From IMG/VR virus record IMGVR_UViG_3300044646_001426, positions 1-30,640 of that record: a stretch of 30,640 nucleotides of DNA; one strand, written 5' to 3'. The translations under genes were made by a program, and so were the position numbers. Under the pieces are notes generated by a model. It was not told the DNA's origin. It did no database searches and saw only the letters and a list, made by a program, of their open reading frames with translations. The stretch's first letter is position 1; each line of letters begins with the position of its first letter. This DNA is from a virus. Below, piece after piece: positions 6,852 through 13,823 of this stretch.

Positions 6852-7121
6852 ATGAACTCCAAAAAAACCACAAAGACCGAACTGCAAAACGCCGTTGATT
6901 CATTCCGCTACCGCATGAGTTGGGTGACAGGCGGAACAAGCGAAGAAGTTCGCCGCCAAGCTCCAGTCGCTGTCATTGAACTTGAAGAAATGGCAAAGAA
7001 AGTTGCCGAGCTTCTTTGCAACTTGTCCAAGCCAGCGCTTCGAAATGAGCACCTCTGCGACTACGCCTCCCGCATTCCTTCAATGCTTGCAGAATATCGC
7101 CGCCGATTCCTCGCCGCCTAA
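6852..7121 (+). CDS. Small helical protein of unknown function
   Basis: 89 residues. It begins with a basic, hydrophilic segment (MNSKKTTKTELQNAVDSF) and is otherwise predicted mostly helical, with an amphipathic stretch AVIELEEMAKKVAELLCNL at about 40-58. No recognised motif and no signal peptide. It is the first gene after the promoter at 6768-6795 and is preceded by an A-rich, SD-less leader. Low C-richness compared with the head genes suggests it belongs to a separately acquired cargo operon (6852-8458). Confidence 0.7.
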   Translation: MNSKKTTKTELQNAVDSFRYRMSWVTGGTSEEVRRQAPVAVIELEEMAKKVAELLCNLSKPALRNEHLCDYASRIPSMLAEYRRRFLAA

Positions 7122-7149
7122 CAATCCAAAATTCAACAAAAACGAAAAA

Positions 7150-7566
7150 ATGAACACACAAGCCGCAACACTTAAAACCCTCAAAAACTTCATCGGCGAA
7201 GCCCAGCTTCGCACAATGTTTCAACTCTCGGTGAATGGCGAAGAGCGCGAGTTTTTCACAGACAAAATGATAGAGCTTGAATCCACCATCCAGACCATGC
7301 CGAAAACCTACGAGACCGACGGCCAAGGCCGCGCCGCAAAAATCACCCTTCATTATTTCAAGGGCGGCTGTGATTGGTGGATTGTCGAGCGCGACATGGA
7401 GCAAGAGCAACACCAAGCCTTCGGCCTCGTCAGCCTCGGATACGAACCCGAACTTGGATACATCAGCCTGCCCGAAATCCTCAAAGCAGGCGCGGAGTTA
7501 GACCTCCACTGGACCCCCACAACCGTCGGCGAAATCTTGGAAAAACAATCCGCTTTCGCCGCCTAA
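7150..7566 (+). CDS. DUF2958-like protein
   Basis: 138 residues from ATG 7150, chosen because the upstream extension in this frame overlaps the previous gene and the ATG sits behind the same A-rich leader type as its neighbours. The C-terminal half carries the pattern typical of DUF2958 proteins: HQAFGLVSLGYEPELGYISL followed by a DLHWTP element. These proteins are common in plasmids and mobile elements near replication or single-strand-DNA functions, and their biochemical role is not known. The N-terminal region is helical (AATLKTLKNFIGEAQLRTMF). It shares the small-gene operon with unrecognised neighbours. Confidence 0.7.
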   Translation: MNTQAATLKTLKNFIGEAQLRTMFQLSVNGEEREFFTDKMIELESTIQTMPKTYETDGQGRAAKITLHYFKGGCDWWIVERDMEQEQHQAFGLVSLGYEPELGYISLPEILKAGAELDLHWTPTTVGEILEKQSAFAA

Positions 7567-7576
7567 CAACCCACCC

Positions 7577-7599
7577 GGCGCGGGTTCGATCCCCGCGCC
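7577..7599 (+). other. tRNA T-arm-like hairpin
   Basis: GGCGCGGG (7577-7584) pairs perfectly with CCCGCGCC (7592-7599) around a 7-base loop TTCGATC, the exact size and consensus of a tRNA T-loop, followed by ACCA. There is no D-arm or anticodon arm in the preceding 50 bases, which are the end of the DUF2958 gene. It may be a remnant of a tRNA 3' end, such as an old attachment site, or an mRNA hairpin between two small genes. Confidence 0.5.
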
Positions 7600-7618
7600 A
7601 CCAACTAACACGAAAAAA

Positions 7619-7780
7619 ATGAAAACCTCAGATAAACAACTCTACAACGCCCTGTCTTACCTCGTCCTGTTCGGGAAGCAGTTGAAAAACACGCTTGAGG
7701 AACTGACCTTCGCCATCGAAAAATCCGAAAGCCTTCTCATCGCCCACAACCTCAAAACCTCCACCCGCTCGAAAAAATGA
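7619..7780 (+). CDS. 53-residue protein of unknown function
   Basis: A short gene starting at ATG 7619 behind an A-rich leader and ending at TGA 7778-7780, where its stop overlaps the next ATG (ATGA). The product is helical with alternating hydrophobic positions (SYLVLFGKQLKNTLEEL) and a basic C-terminus (STRSKK). No membrane segment strong enough to call. Support comes from codon use, the shared leader style and the overlap with the next gene. No family recognised. Confidence 0.6.
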   Translation: MKTSDKQLYNALSYLVLFGKQLKNTLEELTFAIEKSESLLIAHNLKTSTRSKK

Positions 7781-8127
7781 AAATCCAAGACATCTACAAC
7801 ATCACGCTCAACGCCGCAGACACTAAAGCCAGCGAGCAAATCCAAGTCGGCTTTTATCTCGAAAAAAACATGGGCTACGGGAAAAAGACGATTGCCGACA
7901 ATCAGACCGATCTTCGTCAAGCCGTCCGCGTCATGCGTGCCGGAATGACCGACAGCGAAAGTGAACGCCTTGAGCGCGCCCGGCTCGAACGCACGGGCGT
8001 CGAATATGACGCCGAGCAGGGAACCATTGCCGAGGAATTTTCCGAGACCGTCGGCGACCTCATCGACGCTCTGAATAACAGCGACTACAACTGCTCGCTT
8101 ACGGTCATCGAGGAGGCCGCCAAATGA
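7777..8127 (+). CDS. Acidic protein of unknown function
   Basis: 116 residues, with ATGA overlaps at both ends. The product is acidic overall, with strands near the N-terminus (MKIQDIYNITLNAADTK) and a charged helix (SERLERARLERTG) in the middle. The last 30 residues are strongly acidic and hydrophilic. I see no catalytic motif. It sits between two other small cargo genes and a DNA-binding regulator, so a regulatory or host-takeover role is possible, but that is conjecture. Confidence 0.7.
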   Translation: MKIQDIYNITLNAADTKASEQIQVGFYLEKNMGYGKKTIADNQTDLRQAVRVMRAGMTDSESERLERARLERTGVEYDAEQGTIAEEFSETVGDLIDALNNSDYNCSLTVIEEAAK

Positions 8128-8270
8128 AGACCGAAATCAAATTCAAAACCATCGGAACTCGAGCCGTCGTCTCAAAGGAAATCACCCCCGCGCAGGCCGC
8201 CGAAATCATGCAAAAGAATCCAAACATCACCCAAGTGGACACTCCCTCCGGCTACTACCCAAGGCCATGA
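8124..8270 (+). CDS. 48-residue protein of unknown function
   Basis: Starts at an ATG overlapping the previous stop and ends at TGA 8268-8270, which overlaps the next start (ATGA). The sequence has two beta-like stretches (TEIKFKTIGTRAVVS) and a helix (PAQAAEIMQKNP). It is too short to assign. The double overlap and ordinary codon use support it being translated. Confidence 0.6.
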   Translation: MKTEIKFKTIGTRAVVSKEITPAQAAEIMQKNPNITQVDTPSGYYPRP

Positions 8271-8458
8271 GCAAAAAGCCCACCACCCACGGCGGCCCGC
8301 GCAAAGGATCGGGCCGCCCCAAAGGCGCGAAGAGCAAGAACGCCAAAGGCCGGACAGCCGTGACGCGATCCGTCTCCATGCAGCCCGAATCGTGGGACAA
8401 GCTCGACCGCCAGCGCGGCGACCAGTCACGCGGCAAGTTTATCGAGAGCAAACTCTGA
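8267..8458 (+). CDS. Small ribbon-helix-helix-like DNA-binding protein
   Basis: 63 residues in two parts. Residues about 9-20 (GGPRKGSGRPKG) are an AT-hook-like, Gly/Arg/Lys-rich stretch that could bind the minor groove. Residues about 33-63 read as a ribbon-helix-helix: a strand TRSVSMQP, then helix ESWDKLDRQRGD, then helix SRGKFIESKL. Proteins of this sort act as dimeric repressors on inverted repeats. The gene ends the cargo operon, and an inverted repeat overlapping a perfect TATAAT begins 15 bases after its stop, which makes autoregulation or control of the downstream head genes plausible. The match is by pattern only. Confidence 0.65.
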   Translation: MSKKPTTHGGPRKGSGRPKGAKSKNAKGRTAVTRSVSMQPESWDKLDRQRGDQSRGKFIESKL

Positions 8459-8473
8459 TACAATTATTATGAC

Positions 8474-8537
8474 TTATACCTCATCCGGTATAATCAAAGA
8501 CTATCTCCGTTGCCGTATATCTCATCGGGCTTGATTA
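8474..8537 (+). promoter_or_regulatory. Operator-like inverted repeats overlapping a TATAAT box
   Basis: TTATACC (8474-8480) and GGTATAA (8487-8493) form a 7-bp inverted repeat with a 6-bp spacer, and its right arm overlaps a perfect -10 TATAAT (8489-8494). The match at -35 is weak (TTATGA at 8467-8472, 16-bp spacing). A second related copy, TATATCTCATCGGG at 8516-8529 versus TATACCTCATCCGG at 8475-8488, lies 41 bp downstream. TAATCAA (8491-8497) and TTGATTA (8531-8537) form a further inverted pair. The region sits directly behind a ribbon-helix-helix gene and ahead of the head operon. A 21-codon frame at 8469-8534 crosses it but looks accidental. Confidence 0.6.
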
Positions 8538-8590
8538 GATATCCCCCAGCAAAACCAAGTCACGCTTGAACAACTCGCCAGATTCTAATC

Positions 8591-8613
8591 TTTGACACGC
8601 CCGCCGAGGCGTG
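8591..8613 (+). promoter_or_regulatory. TTTGACA motif with hairpin enclosing a GTG start
   Basis: TTTGACA (8591-8597) runs into CACGCC (8596-8601), which pairs with GGCGTG (8608-8613) across a 6-base loop. The GTG at the end of the right arm is the start of the next gene. Same architecture as at 8882-8906 and 13030-13054. Confidence 0.5.
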
Positions 8614-8886
8614 ACCGACCTCGACAAAATCAGCGGCGTAAAATCCTACCTCCGCCGCACCAAGACCACCGCCGAACTCGAAGCCCTCGCCGACGCCGCG
8701 TTTCTCTCCGCCTCCGAGGAAGTCGTCATCACATCCATCTCAGGCGACGGCACCGCCTCGAGCGGACAGGTCTCGTTTCCAAAATGGCTCCTCCTCCAAG
8801 CCCTGGAAGAAATCCTCTCCGAAGGCGCGAACGGACGCCAACTTTTCAACATCGCCGACCGCTCCCGCTACGGGACCGCCGTTTGA
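8611..8886 (+). CDS. Small head protein, gpW-like by position
   Basis: 91 residues from a GTG that lies inside a hairpin. The first half is helical and charged (VKSYLRRTKTTAELEALADA), followed by two strands (EEVVITSISGDG and TASSGQVSFP) and a helix (KWLLLQALEEIL). Length and position immediately before the portal match gpW, the lambda head-completion protein that joins the portal vertex, but I see no decisive sequence match. Its stop codon is the TGA inside the next TTTGACA motif, 16 bases before the portal start. Confidence 0.6.
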   Translation: MTDLDKISGVKSYLRRTKTTAELEALADAAFLSASEEVVITSISGDGTASSGQVSFPKWLLLQALEEILSEGANGRQLFNIADRSRYGTAV

Positions 8887-8906
8887 CACGCCCGCCTCGG
8901 CGTGTC
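8882..8906 (+). promoter_or_regulatory. TTTGACA motif with 8-bp hairpin linking stop and GTG start
   Basis: TTTGACA at 8882-8888 contains the TGA stop of the upstream gene. GACACGCC (8885-8892) pairs perfectly with GGCGTGTC (8899-8906) over a 6-base loop, and the GTG start of the portal gene (8902-8904) is inside the right arm. A ribosome finishing the upstream gene would melt the stem, so this arrangement could couple the two translations. Confidence 0.55.
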
Positions 8907-10626
8907 CGCGAAAATCAAAAAATCAAGTTGGGGTGGAACCCGCCCCGGAGCAGGCCGCCCCCGCAAGCTCGACGCCAAAGCCGCTGCCTTCGAAGCCGCC
9001 CAGCCCTCTCTGAATCGCGGCCTCGTCTGGATTCCGACCACCGATCCCAAGCGCGAACTCACCGCGCACACGCGCCTTGAAATTCTCCGACTCTCCCGCT
9101 GGCTCTACAACAACGCCCCGCAGGCCACCTACCTCGTCGAGCACCTCGCCCAACGCGCCATCGGCACCGGCATCGTCGTTCAGCCAAAGACCAGCAACAC
9201 CGAGTGGAACAAAAAGGTCGATCAGTATTTCGAGGACCGCAACTGCGCCGAGGCATGGGCCTTCGACGCGTCCAGCCAAGTCAATTTCTACACCGCGCAA
9301 TCCCTCATCCTCCGCCAAGTCGCCATCGACGGCGACTTCTTCGCGCAGTTCTTGAAAACCAAAGACGGCGCGGCCCGCGTCCGCTTCATCGGCGGAGAGT
9401 CCATCGGCGGCGCCGGTTCTTTCGCCACCGATTCGCACGACGGCGTCATCCTCGACCGCTTCGGCGCGCCCGTAGCCTACACGCTCAACAGCGAAGACGG
9501 CCTCCGCATCCCCGCCGAAGACATCCTCCACTTCCGTCACATCCGCCGCCACTCCCAGCCCCGTGGCGTCTCGTGGTTCCACGCCGCCGCCGCCAACCTC
9601 CGCGACATCAGCGAAATCAACGCATTCGTGAAGGGCGCGTATAAGGCAGGCGCTCAGGTCGGCTACATGATCACCTCCACCGAAGTCGCCAAGATCGGCC
9701 TCGGTGCTGGAATGAAGACCACCAGCAACGAAGTCGGCGACCTCACCACCACCGACCTCCCGAACGGCATCCTCCTCCCGCGCCTCAAGCCAGGCGAAAA
9801 GCTCGAAGCCTTTAAAAACGACATTCCCGGTCAGACCTACGAAGCCGTCATGCGCGCCCTCCGCTCGGATGTCGCGTTCGCCATTGGCCTCCCGCCCGAG
9901 GCCATGATGGTCAATGTCGGCCTCGCCGGAACCGAGCAAAGAGCCGTCCTCGAGGTCACGCAAAACTTCCTCGAGCGCCTGCAACAGCAGGTCATCGATC
10001 AGTTCTGCCGACCGTTCTACAAATACTGGCTGTGGCATGAAATGCAGGCCGGTCGCCTTGAATACCCCGGCGATGATTGGTGGCGCCACGAATGGCTCGC
10101 CCCGCGCAAGATCACCGTTGATTCCGGCCGCGACGCCCGCGCCTACAGCGAGCAGCTCGACAAAGGCCACCTCAGCCCGACCCGCTACTACAACATGCTC
10201 GGCCTGCGCGCCACCGAGGAAGAGGACGATGTCATCGACACCTACCTCCGCCGCAAAGCCAAGTGCGACGCCCTCGGCCTCGATGTCTCGCAGGTCTTCC
10301 CGAACTCCCTCCGCAACGGCATCGCCGCCCAACAACCCGCCGAGCCGGATGACGACGACTCTAATCAATCTCCCGCCATTTCCGATCTTCAAGCCAAGGA
10401 AAAACTCGATGCCATCGGCGTTGCTGTCCGCGCTGGCGTTTTGACTCCAGAGCAAGCGCTCGAGCAGTCCGTCCGCCAATCCTTGGCGCTGCCCGAAATG
10501 GGATCGGATGTCTTGTCCGAATGGCAACAAAACCCAATCCGCTCGCCGATCACTCTGAGCAGTGAACTCGCGGGCGCAGATGCCACCACTAACCCCACTC
10601 CCGAAGACAACCCAACCGAACCATGA
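8902..10626 (+). CDS. Portal protein, lambda type
   Basis: 574 residues. Forms the dodecameric ring at one capsid vertex through which DNA passes and to which the terminase and tail attach. Hallmarks of the lambda gpB family include ELTAHTRLEILRLSRWLYNN (about 51-70), AQRAIGTGIVV, a long region with QVAIDGDFFAQFL, IRRHSQPRGVSWFH, and a C-terminal stem region with LPPEAMMVNVGLAGTEQRA. Unusually, residues about 6-15 read WGGTRPGAGRP followed by basic residues, an AT-hook-like lead normally seen in small DNA-binding phage proteins. The GTG start is inside a hairpin; its stop overlaps the protease start as ATGA. The last 60 residues are acidic and Pro-rich. Confidence 0.95.
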   Translation: MSAKIKKSSWGGTRPGAGRPRKLDAKAAAFEAAQPSLNRGLVWIPTTDPKRELTAHTRLEILRLSRWLYNNAPQATYLVEHLAQRAIGTGIVVQPKTSNTEWNKKVDQYFEDRNCAEAWAFDASSQVNFYTAQSLILRQVAIDGDFFAQFLKTKDGAARVRFIGGESIGGAGSFATDSHDGVILDRFGAPVAYTLNSEDGLRIPAEDILHFRHIRRHSQPRGVSWFHAAAANLRDISEINAFVKGAYKAGAQVGYMITSTEVAKIGLGAGMKTTSNEVGDLTTTDLPNGILLPRLKPGEKLEAFKNDIPGQTYEAVMRALRSDVAFAIGLPPEAMMVNVGLAGTEQRAVLEVTQNFLERLQQQVIDQFCRPFYKYWLWHEMQAGRLEYPGDDWWRHEWLAPRKITVDSGRDARAYSEQLDKGHLSPTRYYNMLGLRATEEEDDVIDTYLRRKAKCDALGLDVSQVFPNSLRNGIAAQQPAEPDDDDSNQSPAISDLQAKEKLDAIGVAVRAGVLTPEQALEQSVRQSLALPEMGSDVLSEWQQNPIRSPITLSSELAGADATTNPTPEDNPTEP

Positions 10627-11747
10627 CCACACCCACATCCACCCCGAAATTTTATGCACTGGAAAAATCCGACAACGGCGAGGCAACGATCCATCTCTAC
10701 GATGAGGTCGGTGCTTTCGGCTCAGGCTCAAAAGAATTCCTCGCAGACCTCGCCCGGCTCGACGGCCAGCACATCCACCTTCGCATCAACTCACCCGGAG
10801 GCTCGGTGGTTGAAGGCACCGCGATTTACAACGCTCTCCGCCGCCACAAAGGCGGTCTGACCGTCCACATCGACGCGCTCGCCGCCTCGATGGCCTCGGT
10901 CATCGCCATGGCAGGCGCTCCCGTCTACATCGCCGACAACGCGCTCTTGATGATCCACAACCCGTGGACCGTGAGCGCGGGAGACAGCGACCAGCTCCGC
11001 CGCGAAGCCGACCTCCTCGACAAACTCAAAGACTCCCTCCGCAACGCCTATGTGCGCAAGACCGGCATGGAGGCCGACCGCATCGCCGAGATGATGGACC
11101 AAGAGACCTGGCTCGACGCCGTCGAAGCCGTGGCTCTCGGATTCGCCGATGCCATCGAGGAAGGCGTCGCCGCCGCAGCCACTGCGACCCCCGCCCAACT
11201 CCGCGCCCGATTTGACAAGTTCGCGCAGGGCATGACCCAGCCCGAAACCCAAGAGCCCGCCGCTCCCGAAGTCCTCGAGGAGCCAGCCGCCACCGTCGTC
11301 AGCGAATCCGCCGATTCGTCCACTCCGTCTGATTCGTCCGATTCCACGGAGCCAGCCGCCGAGCAGCCCGCAGAAGTCGAGCCAACCCCCGAGCCAGAGC
11401 AACCCGCTCCCGCCGAACCACAAGCTCGCGCCACCGCAGCCGACGCGATCCTCGCCAAATACAACGAAGTGATCGCCCGCGCCGAAGCCGCCGAAGCTCA
11501 CGCCAAAGCGATCGAAGCCAAGCTCGACCTCGTGAAGGGCGAACTCGCCACCAAGTGCGAAGACCTCGACCGCCTCGAGCGCTCCCTCGGTCTCTCGCCC
11601 GCCCGCATCGTTCCCGCCGTCGATCAAGCGCAAGACTCCGGCTCGATCTACGACCAGTGGAAAAACTCCACCGGCGCCGACAAGACCCGAATCTTCCGCG
11701 CCAACCGCAAGGCCCTCGAAGCCCACGCAAAACTGCACGGCGTTTGA
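10623..11747 (+). CDS. Head maturation protease (ClpP fold) with C-terminal scaffold-like domain
   Basis: 374 residues. Residues about 20-180 are a ClpP-type serine protease: INSPGGSVVEG oxyanion loop, the nucleophile in ALAASMAS (Ser89), MIHNPW (His112) and MDQETW (Asp159). This enzyme cleaves head proteins, including its own scaffold part, during maturation. Residues about 190-265 are a low-complexity linker rich in Ala, Glu, Pro and Ser with SDSSDST-type repeats. The remainder is a coiled coil (EAAEAHAKAIEAKLDLVKGELA) ending in a basic helix, like the scaffold portion of lambda C/Nu3 or the scaffold-protease fusions of other phages. No separate scaffold gene is present, and an internal start could yield the scaffold alone. 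The start overlaps the portal stop. Confidence 0.9.
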   Translation: MTTPTSTPKFYALEKSDNGEATIHLYDEVGAFGSGSKEFLADLARLDGQHIHLRINSPGGSVVEGTAIYNALRRHKGGLTVHIDALAASMASVIAMAGAPVYIADNALLMIHNPWTVSAGDSDQLRREADLLDKLKDSLRNAYVRKTGMEADRIAEMMDQETWLDAVEAVALGFADAIEEGVAAAATATPAQLRARFDKFAQGMTQPETQEPAAPEVLEEPAATVVSESADSSTPSDSSDSTEPAAEQPAEVEPTPEPEQPAPAEPQARATAADAILAKYNEVIARAEAAEAHAKAIEAKLDLVKGELATKCEDLDRLERSLGLSPARIVPAVDQAQDSGSIYDQWKNSTGADKTRIFRANRKALEAHAKLHGV

Positions 11748-11798
11748 CACCCCACCACTCCACGAAACCCAACAACCTAACCACCACCACCCACTAAT
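11748..11798 (+). promoter_or_regulatory. A/C-rich, almost G-free leader of the capsid gene
   Basis: After the upstream stop in TTTGACA, 51 bases contain a single G and are dominated by A and C, including AACCACCACCACCC just before the ATG. No Shine-Dalgarno sequence is present. Comparable leaders precede the tail tube (13775-13823), the coiled-coil fibre (22706-22758) and the gene at 24161. An unstructured leader of this sort would favour strong, SD-independent initiation. Confidence 0.55.
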
Positions 11799-12704
11799 AT
11801 GGCCACCACCATCTCATCCGAACTCAAACTGAATGTCGTCCTCGACAGCGCGCTCGTCGCACTGCGCGAGTCGCTTCTCCCGCTCAACTCCTTCTCGACT
11901 GTGTTCAACAGCGTCCCGCTGCAAGGCACCGACAAGATCAGCGTTCCGTTCTTCCCTCTCGCCACTGACGCGACGAGCGACTTCAGCGGCACTTACGCTT
12001 TCAACGACACGAACGCGATCAACTCCCGCGAGATCACGGTCAACAAGCGCAAGTATCAAGCGCTGTCCTTCACCTCGAGCGAACTCGCCCGCCAGCCCTA
12101 CTTCAACCCCGAACAGTTGGGCTTCCTCAAAGGCCGCAAGCTCGCCGAGGACATCCTCCGCGACATCCTCTCGATCGTCACCCTCGCCAACTACGGCGCG
12201 GCGATCCACACCGGCGCGGCTTCCGCGTTCGATTCGGATGACCTCATCACCATCAAGACCGCGCTCGATCAGGCCAAGTGGTCCAAGACCAGCCGCACCA
12301 TGATCCTCGACAACGCCTACGAAGGCGCGCTCTTGAAGGACAGCGCGATCAAAAACGCCGCCGCAGTCGGCAGCGCCACCGCGATCCAAAACGGACGCCT
12401 CCCGCAGATCGCTGGCTTCGATGTCATCGGAACCAACCTCATCCCCGGCAACAGCCAGAACCTCGTCGGCATGGTCGCGCTCCCCGAAGCGATCCTCGTC
12501 GCCTTCTCGCCCATCAAGCCATCCCCTGGCGTGCTCAACCACCTCACAGCCTACGAGACCGCCGTCGATCCCGAGACCGGCCTCACCATCGAATACCGCA
12601 GCTGGGCTGACCCCGACACCGACACCGAGAAGCAAGTCCTCGAGGTCAACTACGGCTACGCACTCGGCCACGCCGCCGCCCTCAAGCGCATCGTCTCGGC
12701 CTAA
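11799..12704 (+). CDS. Major capsid protein
   Basis: 301 residues, the main shell subunit. The call is from position (directly after portal and protease) and from its pattern: MATTISSELKLNVVLDSALVAL, a beta-rich VPLQGTDKISVPFFPL strand pair, an EITVNKRKYQALSFTSSELAR hairpin, and the AGFDVIGTNLIPGN and VGMVALPEAILVAFSPI strands near the C-terminus, similar to shell proteins of other phages with P22- or HK97-like folds. It has no recognisable protease-cut prodomain of its own. It is preceded by a G-free leader that suggests high expression. A decoration protein is not obvious; the next small gene might serve. Confidence 0.85.
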   Translation: MATTISSELKLNVVLDSALVALRESLLPLNSFSTVFNSVPLQGTDKISVPFFPLATDATSDFSGTYAFNDTNAINSREITVNKRKYQALSFTSSELARQPYFNPEQLGFLKGRKLAEDILRDILSIVTLANYGAAIHTGAASAFDSDDLITIKTALDQAKWSKTSRTMILDNAYEGALLKDSAIKNAAAVGSATAIQNGRLPQIAGFDVIGTNLIPGNSQNLVGMVALPEAILVAFSPIKPSPGVLNHLTAYETAVDPETGLTIEYRSWADPDTDTEKQVLEVNYGYALGHAAALKRIVSA

Positions 12705-12709
12705 GTCTA

Positions 12710-12952
12710 ATGCGCCTCGGCCTCACACTCACCCGCACCGGCAACACTTGGAAGGTCGAAGCCCTTCCGAGTGTCCCGCTCGCCGACCAGCTCGCCGCCT
12801 TCAAGGCCAAGCAAGTCGCCGGCGAGTTGACCGCAGACGAAACGCTCGTCGTCTCCCTCGGCGACACCCTCAAGCGCCACCTCTGCAAAGCCAAGCCCGC
12901 TCCCGCCGTTGAGGTGGAAGCCGAAGAGTCGCCAAAGCCCAAAAAGAAATAA
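12710..12952 (+). CDS. Small protein after the capsid, unknown function
   Basis: 80 residues, five bases after the capsid stop. A beta-like N-terminus (LGLTLTRTGNTWKVEAL), a central helix (LADQLAAFKAKQVAGEL), and a charged tail with EVEAEESPKPKKK. Placement corresponds to the gpFI/decoration position of lambda. No similarity recognised. The gene ends just before an intrinsic terminator. Confidence 0.6.
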   Translation: MRLGLTLTRTGNTWKVEALPSVPLADQLAAFKAKQVAGELTADETLVVSLGDTLKRHLCKAKPAPAVEVEAEESPKPKKK

Positions 12953-12990
12953 CCAGTCCGCGGCCGCTACCTGCACCGCACCCGCACAAA

Positions 12991-13032
12991 GCCCTCGGCA
13001 GTCTCACTCCTGCCGGGGGCTTTTCTTTTTTT
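12991..13032 (+). terminator. Intrinsic terminator after the capsid cluster
   Basis: An 11-bp stem, GCCCTCGGCAG (12991-13001) with CTGCCGGGGGC (13010-13020), one G-T wobble and an 8-base loop, is followed by TTTTCTTTTTTT (13021-13032). This is a strong rho-independent terminator on the + strand. It would reduce transcription into the tail genes relative to the capsid. Confidence 0.9.
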
Positions 13033-13054
13033 GACACGCGCCCAGTGGCGTGTC
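13030..13054 (+). promoter_or_regulatory. TTTGACA motif and hairpin with GTG start right after a terminator
   Basis: TTTGACA (13030-13036) is fused to the end of the terminator T-run. GACACGC (13033-13039) pairs with GCGTGTC (13048-13054) over an 8-base loop and contains the next GTG start (13050-13052). Confidence 0.5.
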
Positions 13055-13370
13055 GCCCGCATCCCGCAACGCCCTCGCTCTCCGCTCCGCGCAACTGCGC
13101 CAAACCGCCCACGGCACCACGGTCAAGTTTCGCCAGGCTGAAATCCGCGTCGGCCTCGCTCCCGTCTCCATCGGCCTCGACCTCGAAACCGGCGGACTCC
13201 GCCAAGGCGGCGAGTTTTCGATCCGTTTCTTGGCCGCCGACCTGCAAAGCCCACCGCGCCGAGGCGAAGCCGTCACCTTCTCCGCCAAAACCTACTTCCT
13301 CTCGCAGATCAGCGAAACCCACGCCCCCGGCGAATACATCGCGACGATGTCACCAGGAGGTGCGGCATGA
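13050..13370 (+). CDS. Head-tail connector candidate
   Basis: 106 residues from a GTG within a hairpin. Predicted beta-rich core: TTVKFRQAEIRVGL, VSIGLDLETGGL, EFSIRFLAADLQ, then AVTFSAKTYFLSQI. A beta-rich protein of this size located between capsid and tail completion genes fits an FII-like head-tail connector, but I do not recognise a specific family. The stop codon (TGA 13368-13370) overlaps the next ATG and a strong ribosome-binding site sits within the gene's last codons. Confidence 0.55.
   Translation: MSPASRNALALRSAQLRQTAHGTTVKFRQAEIRVGLAPVSIGLDLETGGLRQGGEFSIRFLAADLQSPPRRGEAVTFSAKTYFLSQISETHAPGEYIATMSPGGAA
13356..13361 (+). promoter_or_regulatory. Perfect Shine-Dalgarno for the tail terminator candidate
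   Basis: GGAGGT at 13356-13361 is spaced 5 bases from ATG 13367. It is the only perfect SD I see at a gene start in the window; most other starts rely on overlap or A/C-rich leaders. Confidence 0.7.
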
Positions 13371-13774
13371 ATATCCCCGTCGAGTCCTCCCTCGCCGCGT
13401 GGCTCCGCGCCCTGCCCGACTTTGACGGCATCCCCGTCCACACCGGCCAGAGCGCCGAGACCATCCCGCAGGACCAAAGCGTCCTCCTCGCCGGTTGCGA
13501 AAGCACCGAAGCCGTCGCGCGCGGATTCTACAAAGCGACCGCGAGCATCGTGTTGGTCACTCCCTCCGTCATCGAAGGCTCGCTCGAAACCCACACCGCC
13601 CTCGCCGATTCCCTCCGCAGTTCCCTCCTCGCCGCGACCGACTTGGCCGACGCCTTCGCGCCCGATCTGACCCTCGCCGGAGCCGACCTCCGCTCGGTCG
13701 ATGACACGCAGAGCGACGGCCGCTGGGTCACCACCGCCGCGCTGACCCTCGCCTTCACGACCTCCGGCATTTGA
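13367..13774 (+). CDS. Tail terminator or completion protein candidate (gpU/gpZ position)
   Basis: 135 residues. Pattern of helix (ESSLAAWLRALPDFDG), strand with GCESTEA, strand KATASIVLVTPS, and a helical middle (TALADSLRSSLLAA), then a beta strand pair at the end (RWVTTAALTLAFTTS). This alternating pattern and the position before the tail tube suit a gpU-like tail terminator. Translation starts from the window's best SD. The stop codon is the TGA of the next TTTGACA motif. The assignment is positional. Confidence 0.6.
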   Translation: MNIPVESSLAAWLRALPDFDGIPVHTGQSAETIPQDQSVLLAGCESTEAVARGFYKATASIVLVTPSVIEGSLETHTALADSLRSSLLAATDLADAFAPDLTLAGADLRSVDDTQSDGRWVTTAALTLAFTTSGI

Positions 13775-13823
13775 CACGCGACCCCCTTCCGAAACCCGCA
13801 ACCAAACCAACCCAACCACCACC

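Noticed and set aside
7530-7605. A complete tRNA gene at the T-arm-like hairpin
   Set aside because: Only the T-arm is present; the 50 bases upstream are the end of a protein gene and hold no D-arm or anticodon arm.
8469-8534. 21-codon frame downstream of the ribbon-helix-helix gene
   Set aside because: It spans the operator-like repeats and TATAAT box and lacks any leader or coding bias.
8923-10731. Long open frame of about 600 codons on the minus strand opposite the portal gene
   Set aside because: It is the complement of a strongly supported portal gene; long antisense frames are expected in C-rich coding DNA.
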